Assembly: GCF_946885885.1 (NCBI RefSeq)
Contig: NZ_CAMPHN010000135.1
Span: 1-11,555 of the forward strand
From: an uncultured Pseudomonas sp.
GTDB lineage: Bacteria > Pseudomonadota > Gammaproteobacteria > Pseudomonadales > Pseudomonadaceae
DNA length: 11,555 nt
Reading direction: 5' to 3'
The notes below the pieces were generated by a model. That model did not search any database, was not told the origin of the DNA, and worked only from the letters and a program-made list of their open reading frames with translations. Shown here one piece after another: positions 6,501 to 11,555 of the stretch. Within the stretch, counting starts at the first letter, position 1. Every line of letters begins with the position of its first letter. Made by a program: the position numbers and the translations under genes.

Positions 6501-6744
6501 GGCGCATCTCCATTCTCTGGGCACAACGTCTTGACTGCTGGGCGAGGAGCCTGGTTCCGGGGAATGCGACGAGGCCCCGGCGGGAGGACGCAGGGCGTTT
6601 ATCTGCCTTCGATCACGCCCGCTAGGCCGCTTCATCGTTAAAATGCCGGCGCCCCGCTTGGCGGCGTTTGTCGGGCAGGCGCTCAGCCATCGAGCCGCTG
6701 GATATGGGCTATAACATTCAACACTCGACAGAATTGGACGCTAG
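6501..6744. promoter_or_regulatory. Divergent intergenic region between the esterase-family and binding-protein genes
   Basis: These 244 bp must hold promoters for both neighbours. TATAAC (6710-6715) is a plausible -10 box for the binding-protein gene, about 30 nt before its ATG, but no good -35 box is found 16-18 bp upstream. TTAAAATGCCGGC (6638-6650) repeats almost exactly the sequence 30 bp upstream of the methyltransferase gene (1585-1597); whether this is a shared promoter motif or chance is open. Confidence 0.3.
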
Positions 6745-7539
6745 ATGAATTGCTTCAGGTTAAGCCGCGCGCTGGTGCTGGTGTTCTCTGCCTTGAGCGG
6801 TCTCTCGGCCCATGCGGCGGACGAACAATCGTTCAGCCAGCCGCTACGCATCGCCTACAACGACGATTGGAGCCCCTACAGCTACCAGGGGCGTGACAAC
6901 AAAGCCCACGGCATTCTGGTCGATCTGCTGGAGGAGGCGCTGGTCCAGCGCATGGGGCTCGAGGTCGAGCACTACACCTATCCCTGGAACCGCGTGCAAC
7001 TGAACGTTCAGCAGGGCACGCAGGATGCCTTTATCACGGTGCCCACCGCGGAGCGTCTGGCCTATACGCTGTCGTCCCGGGAAACCGCCTTCATGGTGGA
7101 AATGCGCGCCTTCGTCGCCCGCACTTCATCGCATTACCCCGCGTTGCTCAAGGTGCGCAACGTCGCCGAGTTCGCCAGATTCCGGGTCTGCGATATCTAC
7201 GGTAACGGCTGGGCCAGGCGCCTGTACGACAGCAATTGGATCCAGGTGGCCTGGTTCCGCAACAACCAGATCGTCATGGAGCAATTGCAGCACGGCAACT
7301 GCGATCTGAGCATGGGCGCCACCGAGGTGGGCCTGCAGCTGATCCGCGACCTCGGCATGCAAGAGAAGCTCACGGTGCTGCCGGAGGTCTTCGATGCGAT
7401 GCGCTTCACCTTGATGGTCAACAAGGATTCGCCCTATGTCGCGATTCTTCCCGGGTTCGACCGCACCATTCGCGAAATGCATAGAAGCGGCGCGGTCGAG
7501 CGGATTATCGAGAACAATCGGCGGCGCAAAGCGCTATAG
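6745..7539 (+). CDS. Periplasmic solute-binding protein, Bac_3 type (transporter substrate-binding domain)
   Basis: This 264-residue protein has a typical signal peptide (LVLVFSALSGLSAHA, cut after residue 24). The mature part starts LRIAYNDDWSPYSYQGRDNKAHGILVDLLEEAL in outline, which matches the opening of family 3 binding proteins: a ligand-facing aromatic segment followed by GxxxDLL. DAFITVPTAERLAYTLSS and CDLSMGAT are the two characteristic 'counts as a substrate' and hinge regions. Length and order fit a complete two-lobe periplasmic domain. The usual ligands are amino acids or related small molecules, but this one is unknown. No permease or ATPase gene is adjacent, so it may act as a solo receptor or serve a distant transporter. 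The Shine-Dalgarno sequence is weak (GGACG before ATG 6745). The 3' end overlaps the convergent MAPEG gene by 6 bp. Confidence 0.88.
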   Translation: MNCFRLSRALVLVFSALSGLSAHAADEQSFSQPLRIAYNDDWSPYSYQGRDNKAHGILVDLLEEALVQRMGLEVEHYTYPWNRVQLNVQQGTQDAFITVPTAERLAYTLSSRETAFMVEMRAFVARTSSHYPALLKVRNVAEFARFRVCDIYGNGWARRLYDSNWIQVAWFRNNQIVMEQLQHGNCDLSMGATEVGLQLIRDLGMQEKLTVLPEVFDAMRFTLMVNKDSPYVAILPGFDRTIREMHRSGAVERIIENNRRRKAL

Positions 7540-7911
7540 CCCCTGGAGCAATAGCAGCAGCGTCGCCACCAGCAGCACCAGCATGGTCAGCCCATGGCTG
7601 AACTGGCGTAGCCGCCGATAGCGGCCGAACAGGGCGATGCAATACAGCACCCGCAAGCCGATAAAGCTGCCTGCCAGGGTTATCACCCACACCCTATCCA
7701 GGGCCGCGACTATCTCCAGGAAATACAGCAGGACGATGAACAGCAGCGATTGTTCGAGGCTGTTACCGTGGGCGCGGATCGCCACGGTCAGCGCCGGATT
7801 GCCGCCATCGCCGAAACTGACCCGGTAGCGAAAACGCAGGCGCGAAACATTCAGGGAAAGACCGATCAGTAGCAGCGACAGCAGCGCGGCGGTGTAGAGG
7901 CTGTAGGGCAT
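7534..7911 (-). CDS. MAPEG family membrane protein
   Basis: The protein has 125 residues and four predicted membrane segments (about 3-22, 55-72, 76-96 and 103-123), the standard MAPEG fold. RAHGNSLEQSLLFI at about 47-60 matches the family signature RAxxNxxE, the site that binds glutathione in eukaryotic members. Bacterial members sit in the inner membrane, and most have no assigned reaction. The start ATG 7911-7909 has AAGGA 7 nt upstream. The gene ends inside the binding-protein gene: the two stop codons lie back to back in CTATAG (7534-7539), so the genes converge with a 6-bp overlap and no room for a terminator between them. It is divergent from the cupredoxin gene at 8106. Confidence 0.88.
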   Translation of the reverse strand: MPYSLYTAALLSLLLIGLSLNVSRLRFRYRVSFGDGGNPALTVAIRAHGNSLEQSLLFIVLLYFLEIVAALDRVWVITLAGSFIGLRVLYCIALFGRYRRLRQFSHGLTMLVLLVATLLLLLQGL

Positions 7912-8105
7912 GCGATTATCCTTGGCGCAATGGCGAGCGCCACCAGAGTAGGCAGGATAGGCCGCCGAGTAAAAGCCCGACTATCGTTCGGTCGTTGCAC
8001 GCGTGGTCGGAGGGGCGCGGCGGTGGCGATAATCGCGAGCGTGCTATTTTTGAATAAGGTACTGTGCGCCATTTTCCGCGGTTTCGCGCGATAGGGGAGT
8101 TGCCA
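7912..8105. promoter_or_regulatory. Divergent intergenic region with an 11-bp palindrome
   Basis: The region contains GCGATAATCGC (8026-8036), a perfect palindrome around a central A, 70 bp before the cupredoxin start. A related sequence GCGATTATC lies at 7912-7920, directly before the MAPEG start. AT-rich CTATTTTTGAATAAGG (8044-8059) is the likely melting region of the operon promoter, but no clean -35/-10 pair is evident. The palindrome could be an operator for both divergent genes; no regulator is encoded here. Confidence 0.3.
8094..8099 (+). promoter_or_regulatory. Ribosome binding site fixing the cupredoxin start
   Basis: GGGGAG lies 6 nt before ATG 8106. It is the only strong Shine-Dalgarno sequence in the area and favours this start over the in-frame GTG at 8064 or the ATG at 8121. 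Confidence 0.7.
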
Positions 8106-8879
8106 ATGTTCGATCTGCCAATGAACGGGGGGGGTGGCGGTAGGGGTTGGAGCGCGCGGCCCGCCAAGCGCTCTCGCCGCGATGTCCGGTATCTGCCGCT
8201 CAGGCGCTATACGGCGCTCGTGGCATTTTTGTTCTGCGGCCCGCTGCAGGCCGTCAGCCTGACAGTCGAGTTGCGCGACAACGACGGCAAGCCGCTGAGC
8301 GAGGCGGTGGTATGGATCGAGCCTGCGGCAGGCGATCCTGCGGCAGGCGACCCTGCGGCGCCGCAGGGTCGCCTGCCGGCTGAGCAGCCGCTGGTGATGG
8401 ACCAGCAGAGGCGCCTGTTTACCCCCTATATCCTGCCGGTGCAGCGCGGCACGCGGGTGATCTTCCCCAACTCCGATCCGATCAACCACCATGTCTATTC
8501 CTTCTCGCCGGCCAAGCGCTTCGAGCTGCGTTTGCATCATCAGGGCGACAGCGCCCAGGAAGTGACCTTCGATAAAGCGGGTCTGGTGACCCTGGGCTGC
8601 AACATCCACGACTGGATGCTCGGTTTCATCCTGGTGCTCGACAGCCCCTGGTTCGCCCAGACCGACGCCGAAGGCCGCGCCCGCTTGGACTACCAGCCGG
8701 CGGCTGGGCAGCGTCTGCATGTGTGGCACCCGCGCATCGGCGATGCCCCGGAAAACCTGGTGCGGCCAGTCGAACAGCCCGGCACGTTGCGCATCCAACT
8801 GACCGAACGGCTCAAGCGCGACCCCAGGCCGAAGCCGCCGATCGACCGACCGCGCGGCAAGGGCGGCTACGTGCCATGA
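8106..8879 (+). CDS. Exported cupredoxin-like protein (methylamine-utilisation-protein-like)
   Basis: The product has 257 residues and resembles proteins annotated in Pseudomonas as 'methylamine utilization protein' or plastocyanin-like. A long basic N-region (SARPAKRSRRDVRYLPLRRY) precedes a hydrophobic core (TALVAFLFCGPLQA), with a likely cut after residue 49, so the protein is exported. The fold region contains RGTRVIFPNSDPINHHVYSF (here 114-133; His128/His129) and LGCNIHDWM (163-171), which supply a possible type 1 copper set: one His near 128 and Cys165, His168, Met171 in CxxHxxM spacing. A proline-rich basic tail follows. A 15-bp tandem repeat and a 38-bp palindrome lie in the coding sequence for residues about 73-91. 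The start is fixed by GGGGAG at 8094. The stop overlaps the start of the GGDEF-EAL gene (ATGA), so the two are translationally coupled. No other methylamine genes are present, so the name should not be read as a function. Confidence 0.82.
   Translation: MFDLPMNGGGGGRGWSARPAKRSRRDVRYLPLRRYTALVAFLFCGPLQAVSLTVELRDNDGKPLSEAVVWIEPAAGDPAAGDPAAPQGRLPAEQPLVMDQQRRLFTPYILPVQRGTRVIFPNSDPINHHVYSFSPAKRFELRLHHQGDSAQEVTFDKAGLVTLGCNIHDWMLGFILVLDSPWFAQTDAEGRARLDYQPAAGQRLHVWHPRIGDAPENLVRPVEQPGTLRIQLTERLKRDPRPKPPIDRPRGKGGYVP
8322..8360 (+). repeat. 15-bp tandem repeat in the cupredoxin gene
   Basis: Two units, CCTGCGGCAGGCGAT (8322-8336) and CCTGCGGCAGGCGAC (8337-8351), stand head to tail with a third partial copy (8352-8360). 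They encode AAGDP repeated in frame. Because the unit is 15 bp, copy-number change would keep the frame and only alter the length of a surface linker. Confidence 0.85.
8341..8378. repeat. Perfect 38-bp palindrome inside the cupredoxin coding sequence
   Basis: Bases 8341-8359 are followed without any spacer by their exact reverse complement at 8360-8378, making 19-bp arms with a zero-length loop, almost all G and C. It overlaps the third unit of the 15-bp tandem repeat. It encodes part of AAGDPAAPQGRLPA. An arrangement like this usually arises by template switching at a hairpin during replication. Confidence 0.92.
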
Positions 8880-11242
8880 GCCTGCGCAGCAAGATTCTCG
8901 GTTTCTTTCTGCTGTTGCTGTTAACCATCATGGGCCTGATGCTGGCCCTGGTATCGCGTTCGACCTACCTGCACACCCTCGAGCAAGTGCGCGAGCAGCT
9001 GAGCTTCGCTCATGTGGTGCTGGCCAACCAGTTGCAGGGGCGGCGCCAATCGCAAAGCGCCATGGCCGACCTGATCGCCAAGGATTTCACCCTGCTCGGC
9101 GAGATCGCCGACCTCCTGGCCAGCCCTGAACCGGAGCAACAGCCGCAATCGTTGTCCGCGGCCCTGGAATCCTTCGCCTCGCGCAGCCAGGCCAGCTTCG
9201 CTCTGGTCGCCGCGCCGGACGGGCGCATTCTCGCCGGCACCAGCGCCGCGCTGACGCCGGGCCAGGCGCTGCCCTGGCTCGATCTGCTCGCCCTGGACGA
9301 GCCGGAAAACGCCGACCGCCTGGTGCTGCTCGGCGACCGGGTGCTGCACGTGAATGTCGCGCCGATTTTCGCGCCCAGGCCGAACCTGCTCGGCTGGCTG
9401 GTGATGGCTTTCGTCATCGACGACGCGGCGGTCGCCCACCTGGCGCAACTGAGCGGCGCCGATGTCGCGCTGCTCGCCGGCACGTCCGGCGCCTATCGGG
9501 TGCCGGCGAGCAACCTGGCGGCCCTGCCGCGCGCCGAACTGGCCGGGGCGCGATTGCCCGAGGTCGAAGGCGTGTTCGTTCTCGAGTTGCAGGGCGAGCG
9601 GCAACTGGCCTACCGCGCGCCGCTGGCCGGCACCGGCGGCGAGTTGCAGGTGTTGCTGCTGCGTTCGTTATCCAGCGAACTGGCCGGCTATCGCCCCTTG
9701 CAATGGCAACTGGCGGGGATCTTCACGCTTGCCCTGTTGCTCGCGGGGCTTGGTGCACTATGGATCGCCAACACCGTCAGCCGACCCTTGACGCAGATGG
9801 TCGAGAGCGTGCGGCGTATCGCCAGCGGCGACTACCAGGCGCCGATGGCCACCCGCGCCAGCGGCGAGATCGGCCTGTTGGCCCGCGAGTTCGTCGCCAT
9901 GCAGGAAGGCATCGCCGAGCGCGAAGCGACCATCGGCTTTCTCGCCTACCGCGACCCGCTGACCGAATTACCCAACCGCAACCGCTTCCTCGCCGAACTG
10001 CAACAGGCGCTCGCCCAGGTGCCCAGCGGCGACAATGCCGCAGTGTTGTTGATGGACCTGGACAATTTCAAGGACCTCAACGACACCCTCGGCCACGACG
10101 CTGGCGACAGCCTGCTGTGCCAACTGGCCGCGCGCCTGAGCCATCTGCTGCGCGCGGGCGAGCAACTGGCGCGCCTGGGCGGCGACGAATTCGCCCTGCT
10201 GGTGCCGCACTGCAACCCGGGCACGGCGATCCATGCCGCCCAGCACTACCGCTCGGCGCTGGTGCAACCGTTCGATGTGCGCGGCATCAGCATGACCCTC
10301 AATGCCACGCTCGGCATCGCCCTCTACCCGGATCACGGCGAAAGTGCCGGCACCCTGTTGCAGCATGCGGAAGTGGCGATGTACCTGGGCAAGGCGCAGC
10401 GTTCGCCCTACGCCCTCTACCGCCCCGAGCTGGACCGCTACAGCCTGCTGCGTCTGGCCTTGATGAGCGAATTGAAAAGCGCGATCGACGGCGGCCAGTT
10501 GAGTCTGTACATGCAGCCCAAGCTGGACATCGCCAATGCCCGCCTGTATGGCGTCGAGTGCCTGGTGCGCTGGATCCACCCGACCCATGGCTTTATCCCG
10601 CCGGACGAATTCATTCCCCTGGCCGAACAGACCGGCAATGTCTGCGCCCTGACCCGTTGGGTGGTGCGCACCGCCCTGGCGCAGATGCGCGTCTGGCAGG
10701 CCGAAGGGCTGGCGCTGAAAACCGCGATCAATATCTCCGCGCTGGATCTGGCAGACCCCAAGTTCGCCGGTTTTATCGCCGCGCAATTGAAGGAGTATGG
10801 CGTCGCCCCGGCCAGCCTGGTGGTGGAAATCACCGAAAGCGCGGTGATGGCCGACCCGGAATTGGCCATGGGGCAATTGACCCAGCTGTGCGAGTTGGGC
10901 GTGCGCCTGTCGATCGACGACTACGGCACCGGTTACTCCTCCATGGCGCAACTCAAGCGTCTGCCGGTGCACGAGCTGAAGATCGACAAGTCCTTCGTGC
11001 TCGATCTGCTGAGCAACCGCGACGACGAAATCATCGTGCGCTCGACCATCGAACTGGGCCACAACATGAACCTCAAAGTCGTGGCCGAAGGCGTGGAGAC
11101 CGACGAGGTGCTGGCGCGCCTGGGCGAGTTCGGCTGCGACATCGCCCAGGGCTACCTGCTGAGCAAACCCCTGCCACCCGCGGCCTTCGCCGAGTGGCTG
11201 GGACAAACCCACTGGGCGTTGCCGCGGGGTAGGTTGGGTTAG
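8876..11242 (+). CDS. Membrane-bound HAMP-GGDEF-EAL protein (cyclic-di-GMP synthase/phosphodiesterase)
   Basis: The product has 788 residues. ATG 8876 overlaps the cupredoxin stop as ATGA, the mark of translational coupling, and begins directly with membrane segment 1 (about 7-26). A periplasmic sensor region of roughly 250 residues follows (it resembles a Cache-type module but I cannot place it firmly). Membrane segment 2 is at about 278-298, then HAMP (about 299-351). The GGDEF domain has an intact LGGDEF at 434-439 and MDLDNFKDLND upstream, so it can probably make cyclic-di-GMP. The inhibitory RxxD site reads RAGE (426-429), so product inhibition may be weakened. In the EAL domain the motif is ECL (561-563). 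The other residues are kept: Asn619, ExTE from about 651, DDYGTGYSS at 681-689, KID (702-704), EGVE (738-741), QGY (758-760). Phosphodiesterase activity is therefore plausible. The partner cupredoxin suggests a periplasmic copper or redox input; that is inference. Confidence 0.93.
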   Translation: MSLRSKILGFFLLLLLTIMGLMLALVSRSTYLHTLEQVREQLSFAHVVLANQLQGRRQSQSAMADLIAKDFTLLGEIADLLASPEPEQQPQSLSAALESFASRSQASFALVAAPDGRILAGTSAALTPGQALPWLDLLALDEPENADRLVLLGDRVLHVNVAPIFAPRPNLLGWLVMAFVIDDAAVAHLAQLSGADVALLAGTSGAYRVPASNLAALPRAELAGARLPEVEGVFVLELQGERQLAYRAPLAGTGGELQVLLLRSLSSELAGYRPLQWQLAGIFTLALLLAGLGALWIANTVSRPLTQMVESVRRIASGDYQAPMATRASGEIGLLAREFVAMQEGIAEREATIGFLAYRDPLTELPNRNRFLAELQQALAQVPSGDNAAVLLMDLDNFKDLNDTLGHDAGDSLLCQLAARLSHLLRAGEQLARLGGDEFALLVPHCNPGTAIHAAQHYRSALVQPFDVRGISMTLNATLGIALYPDHGESAGTLLQHAEVAMYLGKAQRSPYALYRPELDRYSLLRLALMSELKSAIDGGQLSLYMQPKLDIANARLYGVECLVRWIHPTHGFIPPDEFIPLAEQTGNVCALTRWVVRTALAQMRVWQAEGLALKTAINISALDLADPKFAGFIAAQLKEYGVAPASLVVEITESAVMADPELAMGQLTQLCELGVRLSIDDYGTGYSSMAQLKRLPVHELKIDKSFVLDLLSNRDDEIIVRSTIELGHNMNLKVVAEGVETDEVLARLGEFGCDIAQGYLLSKPLPPAAFAEWLGQTHWALPRGRLG

Positions 11243-11322
11243 CGGCGATTATCGTGGTTTAAGCAATGACATCGCCGCCAGCCGCCGCGTAACCCAACAA
11301 CGGGTCGTAGATCGGATGGCAT
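11226..11322 (+). repeat. Right-end repeat, copy 1 (GTAGGTTGGGTTA element plus REPIN head)
   Basis: These 97 bases recur at 11459-11555 with two substitutions. The element begins GGGGTAGG and includes GTTGGGTTA (11233-11241), whose inverse TAACCCAAC is at 11290-11298. With GCGGCG (11242-11247) pairing to 11283-11288 around a one-base bulge, the stem reaches 15 bp. The left arm contains the last codons and the stop of the GGDEF-EAL gene. The end of this copy is the head of the REPIN at 11307. It may double as a 3' stem-loop for the operon mRNA. Confidence 0.8.
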
Positions 11323-11372
11323 CCGGGGATGGTGTCCGCCGCAAACCGCTCCCCGGATTGCATCCGGGCTAC
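11307..11372. repeat. REPIN, GTAGCCCGGAT family
   Basis: GTAGATCGGAT, GGC, ATCCGGGG (from 11307) faces the inverse unit CCCCGGAT, TGC, ATCCGGGCTAC (ending 11372). Each forms a small hairpin, and together they span 66 bp with GTAG and CTAC ends. It is the same family as the REPIN at 772-829. The first seven bases of the left hairpin arm (ATCGGAT) have diverged from CCCGGAT. Confidence 0.75.
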
Positions 11373-11388
11373 AAAAGTACCCTCTCCT

Positions 11389-11410
11389 GTAGGAGCGGCC
11401 TTGGCCGCGA
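11389..11410 (+). repeat. REP unit, GTAGGAGCGGCC family
   Basis: GTAG (11389-11392) is followed by GCGGCC (11395-11400), TT, GGCCGC (11403-11408), a perfect 6-bp stem. The TGTAGGAGCGGCC head is a widespread Pseudomonas REP type. It is a single unit, 16 bp after the REPIN at 11307-11372. Confidence 0.72.
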
Positions 11411-11458
11411 TGGGGCCGGACGATGTCCTACGGTTGCGCCGCCACCCAGGGGTAGGTT

Positions 11459-11555
11459 GGGGTAGGTTGGGTTAGTGGCGATTATCGTGGTTTAAGCAAC
11501 GACATCGCCGCCAGCCGCCGCGTAACCCAACAACGGGTCGTAGATCGGATGGCAT
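11459..11555 (+). repeat. Right-end repeat, copy 2 (cut by the window edge)
   Basis: This repeats 11226-11322 at a 233-bp offset with two substitutions (C to T next to TTAG, and T to C in CAAYGAC), and runs off the window at the same internal point. A 10-bp duplication, GGTAGGTTGG twice (11451-11470), marks its left end. Whether the following REPIN is also duplicated cannot be seen. Confidence 0.85.

Noticed and set aside
6501..6635. Longer start of the esterase-family gene at 6635
   Set aside because: The 45 extra residues are low-complexity (Pro, Ser, Arg). ATG 6500 has GGAG at 7 nt and the family signature is at the usual distance from it.
8026..8036. GCGATAATCGC palindrome as a shared motif with GCGATTATCG in the right-end repeat (11245, 11478)
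   Set aside because: The shared core is only 10 bases in a GC-rich window and the contexts differ (promoter versus repeat interior). I keep it as a possible operator but do not claim a link.
8723..8875. Upstream start of the GGDEF-EAL gene within the cupredoxin gene
   Set aside because: It would put about 50 Arg/Ala/Pro-rich residues before the first membrane segment. The ATGA overlap at 8876 is the natural coupled start.
11226..11555. Possible CRISPR array at the right end
   Set aside because: The repeat is about 97 bp or longer with one 233-bp period and contains REP elements. There are no short regular repeats and no cas genes.

Overview
The window looks like a stretch of a Pseudomonas-type gammaproteobacterial chromosome. 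The reasons are GC-rich coding with strong G/C third-position bias, gene families common in Pseudomonas (a nitroreductase, a COG1092-type methyltransferase, a solo Bac_3-type binding protein, a cupredoxin next to a GGDEF-EAL protein), and many short intergenic palindromes that start with GTAG. That is the hallmark of REP/REPIN sequences moved by REP-associated tyrosine transposases. The species cannot be fixed from the sequence. No tRNA, rRNA, CRISPR array, transposase or phage gene was seen.

Left part (1-2560): a poorly coding 5' edge, a 59-residue orphan protein on the minus strand (310-489), a REPIN (772-829), a nitroreductase on the minus strand (849-1451) and, divergent from it, a class I SAM-dependent methyltransferase (1622-2560). 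A small inverted repeat lies in the shared promoter region.

Middle part (2561-5156): after 348 bases without a gene comes the most unusual protein here (2909-4312). It is an exported, cysteine-rich protein with one CxxCH c-type haem motif followed by a C-terminal domain resembling the mannan-binding lectin MVL of Microcystis. A strong rho-independent terminator follows it. A small helical orphan gene (4521-4790) is then followed by a 177-bp MITE inserted at CTAG, a REPIN and a REP-like hairpin. These fill the gap before the convergent erythromycin-esterase-family gene (5157-6500, minus).

Right part (6501-11555): a periplasmic solute-binding protein (6745-7539) converges on, and overlaps by 6 bp, a MAPEG-family membrane protein (7534-7911, minus). 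Divergent from the latter is a two-gene operon: an exported cupredoxin-like protein (8106-8879) overlapping by ATGA a membrane-bound HAMP-GGDEF-EAL enzyme (8876-11242). The likely logic of this pair is a periplasmic copper or redox protein feeding a cyclic-di-GMP enzyme, but this is inferred from gene order. The cupredoxin gene carries a perfect 38-bp palindrome inside its coding sequence. The last codons and the stop of the GGDEF-EAL gene lie inside a repeat element. That repeat recurs 233 bp further on and, together with a REPIN and another REP, fills the rest of the window.
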